Positions 48,045 through 61,014 of a stretch of 64,000 nucleotides of DNA are shown piece after piece. The translations under genes and the position numbers were made by a program. The stretch covers positions 72,137,533-72,201,532 of the forward strand of contig NC_089584.1 of assembly GCF_019320115.1 (NCBI RefSeq). The letters are read 5' to 3'. This stretch comes from Miscanthus floridulus. Taxonomy: Eukaryota; Streptophyta; Magnoliopsida; Poales; Poaceae. A model generated the notes under the pieces. The model searched no databases and was not told where the DNA came from. It saw only the letters and a list, made by a program, of their open reading frames with translations. Numbering within the stretch: the stretch's first letter is position 1; each line of letters begins with the position of its first letter.

Positions 48045-49587
48045 CTGGTTTGTACAATGTTTTATGTTGTTATGATTTAATCATGATTAATGGTTAATTC
48101 TAGCTGGCTCTGCTTGCTATCATCATATCTACTATTATTCTGCTCCAAATGACCTGAAAATTTTATGCTAGTATAATTATGGCATGTTTGAGCTCTGGTT
48201 CAAATTCCATTAATTTTGGATACAATATGATTGAGTTATTGATTTAACTTGACTAATGCTTAATAAATGGTTTATAAATATTTTATACATGCAAAAATGT
48301 GAAATGTGTTCCGTTGCCTTTGCATGGTGATATTGTGGCTTGATAAACCCTAATATGGCTATGTGTTAATAGGCTGGGCGGAGTCTATGTGTAGGTTGAC
48401 TCATGTGATTCAATCTATGCCAATTAAGGACCGCATCGTTGGAAGCCCTCTTGTCATTTTAAACGCATGCCTCTCACTTAGCTGGATGGATAACTCGTTT
48501 CGACCATGAAGCTAAGTAGCTCAACTCGAGCTAGGACTTGTTCTATCAAAGTATGCACTCTGGATGGTAGTAAGGATGTGCGGGGAGCCATACGTGAGCC
48601 CAAGGATAGGGTAGTCCTGATCATCCGGTAGCTGGTTGTCCCTGGTTGTGTGGCATTGATTGAAACCATGAAATGTGTACCTAAGTTATACCAAAGGTGA
48701 CCTAAGACTACCTTGGTGCTAGTATGTCTAGGTTTGTGTTAGGAATAACTACCCAGTTGGTTACAATCAATTCGAATCGCTGTCTCTCTTGGATAGTGAG
48801 AAACTTGATGGAGCCCCTTCATCGTAGTAATTGGATTATAGAATATGATGGTTCTGATGAATATAAAAATCTTACACTGGCTATGGTTACTATTGTTATG
48901 CTACTAAATGATATACCACATGTTTGGCACAGGTTAGTTGCTAATCCAGAGATGACTAGCTATAATTAACTTGATGATCGAATTATAAAATGTATAGCTG
49001 AAATAGTGGCTTTTTATGCAAAATGTTGTCAAGCTAGCTCCACTTATAAAGCCTTGCATGATCCTTGGAGTCATTTTATTTTTGGTTTTTGACAAGTAAG
49101 TCTAGCTAAGTACATTCTTGTACTCAGGGTTTATTTCCCACTTGTTGCAGATAACATAGTGTATCATGGATATTATAAGAACTGGTTCTGTCCCGCCATG
49201 GACGAGGAGTAGGCCCTGGGCAAGGCGCTTCTCATTAACTCCTCTATCATGCTTTTGTGGGTTGTGATCATAAACTGGCAAAGTATTTGAACAATGGTGT
49301 GAGATGTTTGTTTCAAACTATATTTGCTTCCGCTACTACTTTATTTGAACTTGAGTTGTAATAATTTTAATCATACTCTGATGTATGGCAATGTATTTAT
49401 GAACTTTATGTAACATGTGGCATATATGTTGAATCATGTACGATCTTGGTTGTATGTTGGCGATGAATCGAGACCCTTCATGGTACTCAATGGACTATTG
49501 GGTTTATATGGGCTCAAGTATGATAGTGCGAGCCCTTGCGGGCTGCCATTGTACTTGTGCTCTTATAAATTGGACGGTTCTATCACA
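48045..49587 (+). repeat. Truncated, internally deleted 3' LTR
   Basis: 48049 to about 48371 matches 43220-43546, and 48372-49587 matches about 45430-46647. The LTR start and about 1.9 kb in the middle are missing. Confidence 0.85.
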
Positions 49588-49592
49588 CTAAG
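49588..49592. repeat. Target-site duplication CTAAG, right copy
   Basis: Matches 40798-40802. Confidence 0.92.
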
Positions 49593-50131
49593 TGTAATTG
49601 CACTGATCAACGTATGCTTTGACTTGTAATTAAGAATGACTTAGGAATTATTCCTCTAATATTCTACTTAGCCATGCTAATGCCATAGAAATGAGTATTC
49701 TGAGTGATCAATGATTAATTATTACTTGCCATTCATATACATTTGTCTCTTGACTTACCCCTGTTATGAGTAGAAGTTTGGTTATGGTTTATTTCTCCAT
49801 CATGTGTATAAGTTATCAATATATTCCCAATACCCATTGTTCTTTGTGGTAAAAATATAAATAACGATACCTGGAATACTCTCGGGTGAAGTGCTACAAT
49901 GGTATATTATCTGTGCGCTTGTAGATTCCTTTCAATTATATATATATTCTATCTAGTCACATGAAATACTAAAGTACTTCTTAGTGTCGTTTCTAGAAGT
50001 GGCTCTAGGTAGTACCAATAAGCATTTCTGGCACCATCGCTAGGGATGACAACTTAGTAAAAATGATGCTAAGAAATATCAACAATCATTAGGTGACTAC
50101 TTAAATAAGTGGCAATTAATAAATACCAATA
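49593..50131 (+). repeat. 3' LTR of the Athila-like element, second part
   Basis: Resumes the match to 34247-34783 and ends ...ATACCAATA, followed by GCGTG. Confidence 0.86.
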
Positions 50132-50291
50132 GCGTGCCAATCAATTTGACCCTACAATTGACAAGGAGATAAGATTGATCAGAAATCTAAGGTGGGACAT
50201 GTCGGTGTTTGTCCAGATAGTTCCAAATGTGTGGCTAAGTAGCCGATGATACAAGGCTATCGACTAGAGAGTCGATATCCAGCATGTTCAT
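50132..50291. other. Unassigned 160 bp between two elements
   Basis: No recognised feature. Its last five bases TTCAT are the expected left target copy of the next element, whose right copy lies beyond the window. Confidence 0.4.
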
Positions 50292-53200
50292 TGTAACACC
50301 CTCGGTGTTAGCCTTGCATAACTTGACTTGCATAGCATGAGCATGATCATCAAGCATTCATATATAAGCATTTACACTCAAAACATTTAATTGAAACATA
50401 TGCAACATTTCTTATTATTTCATGTTTCCATGTGTATAGGCATATGATCATAAGTGTAAACATGTACTTCGTTGATGTGAGTCACAAAAACATGTAGCAA
50501 CACTTAGGTTAGCAAATAGGACATTGTTCATGAAGGTCACCTCTCATGATCAAACACTTAAGTAAGATTACATGTGTTAACCTAGATAGCACTATGAGTG
50601 ACTAATACATGAAATGATTGTATGACCTTGCAATTAGCTTAAACATGTTTAGAGTATCATTATGAACAACTTTGGTATTCATGGCTAGGGCTAAATGGAT
50701 CACTAAGTCATAGTTCATGAACAAGTCATCATTTGAATGTACTAGGTTTGACCATGTTTGAATCATATGATAGAGGCTATGAATGTATGTGGTCACTAAA
50801 ACAAAGTTGTAGTATTTGTCATGCAGAACAACTTTTATTTTTGGGTCAGGAGATAATAAAGTGCATAGCTTAGTCTTTTAGAGCTCGCAAAAATCATCAA
50901 ATGACTGTTTTCATCACTTAATGAAATCTTCTAAGTTCTTTTAACTGATAGCACTGACATGCCAACTTTGAGATGATGTAACTTGGTTTTGGTTGTGAAT
51001 TAGCATGAGTTCATTGAATACGAATTGGAGCTGGTACTTCGGGCTACAAAAGTCATTTAGATCATTTACGCTTTGGAGCCACGGTTTAGATGATACATTG
51101 ACGTGAAAACTCGCTGTCAGGCCTTGCCATCGGGTGACTGACGAACTAAATCGGTTGATTCAGTGGCCGACCACCGCCAGGACTCGCACGCCACGTGGAG
51201 GCCAGCAGCGGCTGCGCATCGCTGGTGTCCTGCCCCGCGCGGTAAAGCCAGGCCTGAGCCGGCGTTAACACCCCAGCACCGCCAGCTCCAACCCAGTGCC
51301 CTCATTTCCCATTCTGGTTCCCTCCTTTGCCTTTACACATAATCGCCGTAGCCACCACCATGCCGAGAGTCCGCCATTGCCGTTACCGGTCACCAGCATG
51401 CCTCGCTGCTCCTCCATCACCGCAGCACTCCACCGCCACCCTAGCAACTCACTGCATCCACCCGTGCCCACTGATAGCACTCGGTAAGCTACAACACCGT
51501 GCAAGGGCTCGCCGGAGCTCCACCGCTGAGTCCGTCACCATGGCTGGAGGGCCACAGTCCACCTCTCGCTATGTTAGCTTATGCGCTCGTTTCTCCATTG
51601 TTTGTAGATGCTTGTATGAGCATTAGGTTGGGCCGCCGAGGTCATCGCCGGCGTACCGCCGCCGTCCTGCTCCTCCGTGCTGCCATGGCCACCGCCATAG
51701 TCGCTAGCGCCGACGAGAGGCCCAACCAAGTAGACCAATCGATGCGCTAGGTCACGAGGATCATGTGGTGAAGATGTCACCGCTAGCGAACTCGCCGTCG
51801 CCGAGCTCTGGCCGCGCAAGCATCGCGCAGCGCCGCTGCCCTGTTTCGGGTCACTGACATGTGGGGTCGTCTGCCTCGTGGGTCCCACCGGTCAGCGACA
51901 GTAGGGATTAAGATAATTCGTTTTGATTCCAGATTTCACACTATTTTGTAATATTGATATCTCCAGTTTTGTAGCTTCAAAAATTGTGAAATAAATTTGG
52001 TAGTGTTCCTTAGGAAGTGTAGTATTTAGGAAAAATATAGTCTTAACACTTACAGAAGAAATTTTGGAAGATTTAAATGGAAATTTGAAATGTGTTTTTG
52101 AATGCATGCAAATTTGTTTACTTCATATCTAGAGTTCCTGTGCTCCAAAAATTATGAAATTTTTGTGGTAAGCTATTCTTGACATGTATGAGCTCTGGTA
52201 AAACTTTGAGGATCAGTGCATGTGTAGATTTGTAGTTATAGATTTTTCTTTTATAAATAGGTAATCCTTGTATAATTTTTTATAAATTAATTATGAATCC
52301 AATATTCATGAAATTTGTTAGAGGTTATCCTAGTACCATAAGGATGATAAGAAAAATAGGAAATCTGTTGCTTGACACTTTTCACTAGGGTTTTCTATTT
52401 TTGCTATTGTAAGCCTTTCTGTCTTGTCATTTTTATATAGAATGTTCTACTTGATAAAATGGCATGAAACTTTTACAGTAGTCTTTTGGTAGCATTAGAA
52501 AGGCACTGTAAATTTGTGAGAATTTATGATGCATATTTAGTATATGTTTATTAATTAACCTAAGTATCTAAATAAAATGATAAATGCATTTAAATAAATA
52601 TTTTGGGCTTCACCATTATGTTTTCTTGAGTGTATTTGGTATGCTTGCACTGTTGGTAGACTTTGTGTTGTAAAAATTTGAATACTTATATGAAGTAGAA
52701 GTATTGTTACTTTATAATTCGAATTGAGCGGGTTTTCGGATAGATTTGGTAGTTTGGTATGTTGCATGGTAAGAATGGTGTTTGCTGTAAAAATGGTTAA
52801 TAACAAAGTTGTAGAGAACTTCTTCATGTATCTTGTGTTAAAATTTCAGAGTAATAGGCCAAAGAGTTTGGGAGTTATAGCTGTTCGAAGTTAGTATTTC
52901 CAAATTGCTTAATCTCTGAAATTTCTGGACAGCATGGGGTTACTTGTCTGTTTTAGTTAAGATAAATTGTGAATTAGCTTTTGATGATTAAATAAGAGTT
53001 GTAGGAAATTTTATAATCTTTCCAGAAAGTCTAGGATCACTACATTTGGATATGTAGAACTGCAGTTATGAGTAAAATAAGTAGCTGCTGTTTTGTATTG
53101 TGGTACATGAACTGCTGAAATGTTTTATTGAATCATTAAGAAGAGATATGAACCTACTCAGTAAACACGCGATACACTTGTTATTACTTCAGTACCATGA

Positions 53201-54649
53201 TATTAAGAGTACATACAAGAATGCATTCGTCACATATCATCATATTATACTTGTCATGCATACATCCGCAATACCTTATGCCATATTCATGCATCTAGGA
53301 TCGGAGGAAGAAATAACGTTGCTGGAATTCGACGAAGTAGAGGAAAGGGACCAGCAGGAGAATCCTCCAGTCGCAGCTCCCGAAGGCAAGGAGCAGAACC
53401 CCGAAGAGCTTCCGGAGTGCCCTGATCACCGCCCCATGTCCTTTCTGAGAGGCAAGCCCCGGAGCATTTTAAGTCTCCCAGTATTTTACAAATGGTTACT
53501 TAAGTACTTATGATTGATGCATTAGGTTATAAGAGTTGATTGGAACCACTCGATGCATATGAATTCCTTGTCTAGAAATATACACCTTTAACCCGGTATA
53601 GGTCCAGGATTGAGTATATGCTTAGCCCTGCTTAGACCGGTAGAAGTCTGGTGATTTCCTATCACCTGCGAGATATAGGTGGATACCGGAGCATGGTTGG
53701 CTATATTTGCTATTGTGGAACAGAACCATGGGATAAAAGAAAATCGAGGCCGGGCGGAGTCTATGCGTAGGTTGACTCATGTGATTCCATCTGTGTCGAT
53801 TAAGGACCATACCGTTGTTGGCGCTTCTGACAAGATTGAACGCATGCCTATCACTTAGCTGGCCGGATAACTCATTCCAACCGTGAAGCCGAGTAGCTCA
53901 ACTCAGGCTGAGCCCCGTTCTGTTGTGCGCTCCTTGTGGGGGGCGATTAGACTGAGCCCAAGGGCAGGCTAGGCCTGAACGTCCTGACATTTGGTGTCCC
54001 AGATTGTGCGGCGTGGTATGGACCCGCCAAATGTGTACCTAAGTTGTACCAAAGGGGACCTAAGGCTGCCTTCGCGTGGTATGCCTGGGTTTGTGTTAGG
54101 AATAAATTCCTAGCTGGTTGAAATCGATTCGGATCATCGTCTCTCCCGAATAGTGGAAACTTGGCTAGTCCCAACATCGTAGTAACTGTGTATGGAACAT
54201 GATGGTTCGGATGAATATGGAATTACAATACCTGCTATGGTTATTGCAAGAGTTGCTTCTATCCCGCTGTGGATGAGGAGTAAGCCTTGGGCAGGCTTCT
54301 TTATTAATCCCTCTATTTGCTTTTGTGGACTGTGATCCTACTTCGGCACTATATTAAACTATGTTGGAAACTTTACTTTCAAACTTAATTTGCTTCCGCT
54401 TTTGATTATCAACTCGGTTTGTAATAACTTGGTTTCATACTCTGATGATGAAAATGTACCTGTGAACTTTATGTAATATGTGACATGTATGTTGAATCAT
54501 GTATGATCTTGGTTGTTGTAAATCATTTATTGAGACCCGTCGTGGTACTTGATGGACTACCGGGTTTATATGGGTTCAAGTATGATAGTCCGACCACTTG
54601 CGGGCTGCCATCTTACTTGTACTCTTATAAATTGGTCGGTTTTGTGACA
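50292..54649 (+). repeat. 5' LTR of the chromovirus (4,358 bp)
   Basis: TGTAACACCCTCGG...TTTGTGACA. Repeats at 61293-64000. Contains a GC-rich block at 51117-51900, AT-rich repeat-like DNA, and from about 53540 on the same 3' section as the LTRs at 45190-46647. The 53100-53513 ORF is discussed separately. Confidence 0.92.
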
Positions 54650-54651
54650 GC

Positions 54652-54663
54652 TGGCATCAGAGC
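54652..54663 (+). other. tRNA-Met primer binding site (TGGCATCAGAGC)
   Basis: Two bases inside the LTR end; 11 of 12 match to TGGTATCAGAGC. Confidence 0.88.
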
Positions 54664-55376
54664 AAGATTCAACGTTAATTGTCACATGTGTATTTAAAAC
54701 AAAGTTTTTGTTTTCTAAAACCCTTTCTAGCAACTAATAGCTATATAAATAGGTGTTTGAAATCTAAAGTGTGCCAATGATCACTTTCCTTATGCCCAAA
54801 ATTTGGACAATTAGGTGGCTATTTAAGTACTAACATGGGGTTTTTACTTCGTCGTCCATATGACATGCTATTGTATGGATGCCATTCACTTGAATGGTAA
54901 TGTATGGATCAAATGCCTCTACACCAAGGTAAGTTGATGAGTGGCATGACCGCAAGATGTGAGCGTGCGGTTGGGGAGAGTTAACTTTGGTACGGCTATG
55001 TATGCATGCTTGCATGTGTATATGGTACGTATTTAATTGTGGGTATAAACTATTTCGGGTAGCTTTGATACGGAAGTATATGTATGGGTATACATATATG
55101 GAAGTATTTAAATTTACATTCTACATATTTCATTAGGGGTTTGGGCTGAAATGAAATTCTTATGCAGGTACACTAACAACGAAACGTGTAGCTCGACTAG
55201 TTATGCTATATATGAGAGAACATATGTATGCCACCGTGTCTACCGTTAGAAACAAATTTTTCTTAAGTTTGTGAGGACGTACGGAATGAGCATGCATCAT
55301 GATAATTATCATTCACATAATTACATTGTTCCTCTCCTTATAAATTTCTTACTCGGTTATGTAACTCTTATCCATT
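54664..55376 (+). other. Leader of the chromovirus
   Basis: No ORF supported. Similar to the leader at 46662-47440. It contains TATATG-rich stretches near 55075-55100. Confidence 0.65.
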
Positions 55377-56475
55377 ATGGCCTTGTCTCACCAAGTGTAC
55401 ATATTGATGGTACAGATGGCAGCACCAGTTGGATGTGAGAATTTCTTGATGGTTTTCGGAACACCTACCCTCTTGTGGAGAGTTTTGCACTTTGTAGGGT
55501 ACCATGAACCGCCCCATTATCATTGGATTGAAGAGTACTTGGAAGGACAGCCATGGTACGAGGTGTGGCTCACTATACCAGCCCGCACACAACCGCCCTT
55601 CTGGCAAGAGTGGAAGGCAGAATCAGAAGGGAAGACTCCTTGGGAGGCTGTCCAAGTTGTGGCCTTTGAGGTTTTGAGACAAATATGCCAACAGCATGGA
55701 AATGCACTCACTAGCAGTGCAGTGAGTATGTTTCCTTGGGTGGATCCATCCACCACAAATTGGGAACAACGTAGCCAAAATGCTTTGATTAGAGATTGGG
55801 ATGAGCGAGCAGATAGCTCTAGTCCCTCCATGAGTGCAATGTTTGCCGTGATGAAGATGTTTTGTGCACGCCAGGAAACCTGGGATTTCTGGCAGGAGTC
55901 GTACACCACCTGCATGGACAAACTCATGAGAGCTGAAGCCGCGCATCACAAGCTTAAGAAGTGTGTGCACAAGCAAAAGAAAGCCGCAAGTAAAGCCCAA
56001 TGGGAATCTGACCAAGCCTATGCAGCTTGGGCACTCTTCATGCCCAAATGGAGCAAGTGGATCAGCAAAGGGCAGCAGCTCAAGAAGCTAGAGCTAATGA
56101 TCAAGCAGTACTTGCAGGACTACGAGAGCAGTTGGAGACCACCCGTGCGGAGGTGTCCATAGCTAGACGTCAGCGTGATGTAGCAGAAAACTATATTGCT
56201 AACATAAGGATAGAGCAAGATAGGCACCGCGACATGAGTAACGCACAGAACCATGCTGAAAGGGCCTACGTCAGTAGCTTGCACAGGCTCATCTTCAAGT
56301 AATGAACCTTCAGCATGAAGTGCACTATTTGAACAACTAGCTGAACCCTATCCTTGATGGGGAAGAAGATGGTCCAAATATGGAAGAAGATGAGGATGAG
56401 GAAGAGGAGGAGGTGGAGCCTAAGGAAGGAGATGATCCTATCTCTGACCTCGATAGTGACCATGACAAGGATTAG
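55377..56475 (+). pseudogene. Additional ORF upstream of gag, unknown function
   Basis: Open from 55377 for about 220 codons. The N-terminal half is rich in Trp, Pro and aromatics (GYHEPPHYHWIEEYLEG, FPWVDPSTTNWEQ). The second half is Ala/Gln/Glu/Lys-rich with coiled-coil character (RAEAAHHKLKKCVHKQKKAA; ANDQAVLAGLREQLETTRAE). It ends in an acidic tail (MEEDEDEEEEEVEPKEGDD) with stop at 56473. Frameshifts near 56030 and 56265 and one in-frame TAG near 56338 break it; unbroken it would be roughly 360 residues. It is in a different frame from gag and about 360 bp before it. I do not recognise a family; it is not gag, env-like or a known enzyme. Alternative start at 55416. Confidence 0.65.
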
Positions 56476-56838
56476 ATCGCGTAGCACTTAGTAGAAGTAC
56501 TTAATGTATCATCATTGGTTATGTAATGAACTTGTAGTTTGAGTTTGGCGTTGGTGATTTGAACTATCATGTAATATGGTTATTTGCATGACTATTGCAC
56601 GTTCAGTTAAAACGCTAATTCCAGTTGATCTATCTGAGCTCATGATTTGGATATTAACGTGCTATGAGTCCAATGAGCGGTCAAATTGGTGGTGTCATGT
56701 TGCGAGAATGAATTGTTATGCCTTTGTTTTTATTATGAATTTGAGACTTGTCTCCAGTAATTTTAGTTTGGCATGATTATAATTCATCTGCAATCTTGTG
56801 GCATCAACCAATAATCGCTTATTGTTGCAACTTCGTAG
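56476..56838 (+). other. Spacer between the extra ORF and gag
   Basis: About 360 bp with no supported ORF; may be a second leader. Confidence 0.5.
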
Positions 56839-59800
56839 ATGACGCACACCCGTGCAGGAGCTAGTAGCAGCCAGGATAGCAATGGTGATGACTTACCACT
56901 ACCACCACCATCGTCCACTCAGGTTTTCTTTGCTCAATTCTTGGGGAGCCAAAGGACAATGGAAGAAGCTCTGCGCCTCATCGCGCAGAACACTGCTCGT
57001 GGTCACCCACATCAATAAGGGGCTGAGCCAAATCAGCATAGTACATTCAAGGAATTTCTGGATACAAAGCCTCCCATCTTCAAGGTGGCTGAGGAACCAC
57101 TATAGGCTGATGAGTGGCTCAACACCATTGAGCAGAAGTTTCATCTGCTAAGGGTCACCGAGCATCTAAAGGCTGAGTATGCTTCTCACCAGCTGCAAGG
57201 ACCAACAAGGATCTGGTGGACACATTTCTTGTCGTCTCTACCTGCTAATGCGTGAGTGACATGGGAATAGTTCAAGTTGGCTTTTTGGGGGCATCACATT
57301 CCCCCAGGCCTAATGCGCATGAAAATGGCTGAATTTATGAGGCTCACTCAAGGGACAAAGACCCTCACAGAATATATGCATGCATTCAACAACCTATCCA
57401 GATATGCTCCAGGTTTTGTGGATACTGAGGAGAAGAAGATAGAGAGCTTCAAGCGGGGTCTAGGCACCAAACTGATGAAGACCATGGCCAATTCTAGGTG
57501 CGCCACATACAATGAGTTTATTAGCGATGCTCTAACCCAGGAAAACCACAATAACATGCATGCGGCTGCTAAGGGTCGTAAGAGGGCATTCGAGGCAGGT
57601 GCCTCTGGATCTTCATAGTCTAGAGCGCCTATCACAGCTAGGCCACAATTCTGTCCACCTACACCCAAGTTTAGGCCTCCACCACCTAAAGCTCAGAATA
57701 GCAGGCCACAGAAACCATTCCATAAGGCATTCACTATTGCCTTACCAAAAGGAAATGGCAGTCAGGACAGCTCCACCGGATTTAGGAGTAATCAACCATG
57801 TTTCAACTGCAATCAAGTGGGTCATTGTGCCAAGGAATGCCCCCACCCCAAGAAGAATAGCAACCAAAATCAGAACAATCAGAGGCAGGTGAATGCAAGG
57901 GCACGTCCGGGATACATTCATTATACCACTGTTGAGGAAGTACCCATTGGGGAAGTTGTCATGGCTGGTATGTTTCTTGTCAACAAGCATCCCATTGTTG
58001 TTTTATTTGATTCGGGAGCTTCTCATTCATTTATGAGTCAAGCATTTGCATCTAGACATGATCAGGAAATAATTGAAGTAAGCAAAGGGGGTTATAATAT
58101 AAGTTCAGCAGGGGCTACTATTGCTACAAATAAGATAGTCAAACATGTGCTCATCTCTATACAAGGGAGGGAGTATACCACAGATTTGATAATATTGCCC
58201 GAGTTATCGATAAGTATAATCTTAGGCATGAATTAGATGAAGGATCATGGTGTTCTCATTGGCACTAGCACTCGTACTATTATGTTGAGAGAACCCACGG
58301 GAGGGAATGCTTTTCTAGTACCACTCTCCCGCAATTTTGAACTCCAACATTTAGCTTGTGCTATCCAAACCACCACCCTTTGTGATATCCCCATGGTTTA
58401 TGAGTTTTCGGATGTATTTCTAGAGGAATTACTAGGCTTACCACCTGATAGGGAGGTGGAATTTAAGATTGAGTTAGTGCCAGGTATGGCACCCATCTCA
58501 AGAAGGCCCTATAGAATGCCACCCAATGAGTTAGCAGAACTTAAGATTTAGTTACAGGATCTATTGGACAAGGGTCTTATCCAACCTAGCTCATCTCCAT
58601 GGGGATGTCCAGCATTGTTTGTGAAAAAGAAGGACAAGTCACTGAGAATGTGTGTAGATTACAGACCACTCAATGCTATGACCATCAAGAACAAATACCC
58701 GTTGCCCCGCATCGACATCTTGTTTGATCAGTTGGCAAAAGCAAAGGTATTCTCAAAAATTGATTTGAGATCAGGCTATCATCAGATAAAGATCAGGCCA
58801 GAGGACATACCTAAAACTGCTTTCTCCACTAGGTATGGCTTATATGAGTATTTGGTTATGTCTTTCGGACTAATGAATGCTCCTGCCTACTTTATGTACC
58901 TGATGAATTCGGTATTCATGCCTGAGCTCGACAAGTTCGTGGTTGTGTTTGTTGATGATATATTGATTTATTTAGAAAATGAGTCAGATCATGAAGAGCA
59001 TCTGAGGATTGTTTTATCCAGACTGAGGGAGCATAAGCTATATGCGAAATTTAGCAAGTGTGAATTTTGGTTGAGCAAAGTACCTTTCCTAGGTCACATC
59101 TTATCAAGGGATGGAATCTTTGTAGACCCATCAAAAGTACAAGAGGTCATGGATTGGAAAGCCCCGACATCAGTTCATGAAGTTCGGAGTTTTCTAGGGT
59201 TAGCAGGATATTATCGTCGTTTCATTCCAGATTTCTCAAAGATAGCTAAGCCCATGACCAGACTACTTCAGAAAGATGAGAAGTACAGATGGACACCAAA
59301 ATGTGAAGTAGCTTCTCACACCCTCAGAACTCGGTTAACTATAGCACCTATTCTAGCACAACCAGACATCAAAAAGCCTTTTGATGTATTTTGTGATGCA
59401 TCTAGAATAGGTTTGGGGTGTGTGCTTATGCAAGAGGGACGAGTTATTGCATATGCTTCTCGGTAGTTGAGGAAGCATGAAGTTAACTACCCTACACATG
59501 ATTTAGAACTTGCAGCAGTTGTTCATGCATTAAAGATATGGAGACATTATTTGTTGGGCAATGTATGTCATATATATACTGACCACAAAAGTCTCAAGTA
59601 TATCTTTACCCAACCAGAGCTAAACATGAGACAACGAAGATGGTTAGAGCTAATTAAGGACTACAATTTAGAAGTGCACTACCATCTAGGAAAAGCTAAT
59701 GTAGTAGCAGATGCACTCAGTTGAAAGTCTCATTGCAACACTATAGAAGCATTATTGGAAGATGGGTTCAATTTGTTACACCCTGCTGTACTACACAATA

Positions 59801-61014
59801 TCATGATCAGTTGTTCACTAGAGAGCAAAATCATAGAGCTATAGCAGACAGATGTCGGAATAAGTCATATCAAGAGAAAAATGCAAGAGCAAGTGACCAG
59901 GCATTTCAGATTGGACAAAAGAGGTGTGTTATGGTTTGAGGACTGACTCGTGGTACCAAAAGACCGTGAGCTTAGGAACCAAATTTTAGATGAAGCTCAT
60001 TCGTCCAAATTGTCTATCCATCCAGGTAGTAGTAAGATGTACCAAGATTGGAAAACCTGTTTTTGGTGGACTAAGATGAAGAAAGAGATCACAGCCTATG
60101 TCGCTAGGTGCGACAACTATAGTAGAGTAAAAGCTGTTCATATGAAATCTGTCGGATTACTTCAGCCATTGCCTATTCTAGGTTGGAAATGGAAGGAAAT
60201 CAATATGGACTTTATCACAGGCCTTCCAATGACACCACAAGGTCACGATTCAATATGGGTTATTGTTGATCGTCTCACCAAGTCAACACATTTTATACCC
60301 ATGAACACAAGGTATATAGTTGGGAAATACGCTGAGATATATATTTCTCAGATCGTGAGACTACATGGAGTGCCTAGGACTATAATCTCAGATCAAGGAC
60401 CACAGTTCATAGCTAGTTTCTAGGAGCACTTGCACTAGGCTTTGGGAACTAAATTGATCAGAAGTTCGGCATACCATCCATAGACTTCCGGACAGACAGA
60501 GCAAGTGAACCAAATCTTGGAAGATTTGCTAAGAGCTTGTGTTATATCTTCAAAAGGTTCATGGGAGAAATGGTTACCTTTAGCTGAATTCTCCTATAAC
60601 AACAGTTATCAAGCCAGTATCAAGATGGCTCCATTTGAAGCCTTGTATGACAGAAAATGTAGAATTCCGTTGAGTTGGATTGAGCCCAATGAAAGGAGAT
60701 ACTTTGGTATTGACTTTGTCAATGAAGCTGAAGAGCAAGTATGTGTTATCCAACAGCATATGAAGGTAGCTCAATTGAGACAAAAGAGTTATGCTGATAG
60801 AAGAAGGAGACCACTAACTTTTGAAGTGGGTGACTATGTATACTTGAAAGTATCACCCATGAAAGGGGTGAAGAGATTTGGAATGAAGAAGAAGCTTTCA
60901 CCTAGATATGTAGGGCCATATAAGATTCTAGAACGAAAGGGGAATGTTGCTTATAAGTTACAACTTCCACCTGAGATGAGTGCAATATTTGATGTCTTCC
61001 ATGTTCTCAGTTGA
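56839..61014 (+). pseudogene. Chromovirus gag-pol polyprotein, single frame with nonsense codons
   Basis: Starts at ATG 56839 (MTHTRAGASSSQ). Gag core is at about 57040-57600 (ADEWLNTIEQKFHLLRVTEH, RMKMAEFMRLTQGTKTLTEY), with CCHC knuckle CFNCNQVGHCAKEC at 57799-57840. Protease: LFDSGASHSFMS near 58010. [37 protein letters not shown], and FVDDILIY near 58950. RNase [18 protein letters not shown] and [16 protein letters not shown]. Integrase has the HHCC zone with its last Cys changed to Tyr (CDNYSRVKA), then DFITGLP, SDQGPQF and TSGQTEQVNQ. All pieces share one frame over about 1,390 codons, with about 15 stops (for example 57016, 57103, 57268, 58234, 58549, 59464, 59722, 59842, 60421, 60436, 60481). 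A 1-nt shift at about 61005 ends the frame. Confidence 0.93.

Larger units (their letters stand above)
40803..49587 (+). mobile_element. Giant-LTR (Tekay-like) element reduced to LTR, leader and a truncated LTR
   Basis: The full 5' LTR is 40803-46647 (TGTAGCACCCC...CTATCATA), the PBS 46650-46661, and the leader to about 48044. A 3' LTR remnant (48045-49587) follows, lacking its start and an internal 1.9 kb. Outer ends abut CTAAG duplications. gag and pol are absent: the leader passes directly into mid-LTR sequence. The LTR shares its ends and repeat content with the solo LTR at 25880-31117, in opposite orientation. Confidence 0.88.
33250..50131 (+). mobile_element. Athila-like gag-protease element without RT/integrase, split by a nested element
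   Basis: LTRs at 33250-34783 and 39760-40802 plus 49593-50131 (about 1.53 and 1.58 kb) flank a 5.0 kb interior. It has a tRNA-Asp-type PBS (34792-34809), a gag-protease region, 2.1 kb noncoding, and a polypurine tract (39749-39758). Flanks GTGTG (33245-33249) and GCGTG (50132-50136) differ at one base and are a likely target duplication. No RT, RNase H or integrase motifs were seen in the interior, so this resembles the gag-only terminal-repeat elements described in plants (TR-GAG). Confidence 0.82.

Noticed and set aside
51296..51888. Several overlapping ORFs on both strands (repeated at 62266-62889)
   Set aside because: High GC content removes stops in all frames; the ORFs sit inside the chromovirus LTR and differ between its two copies.
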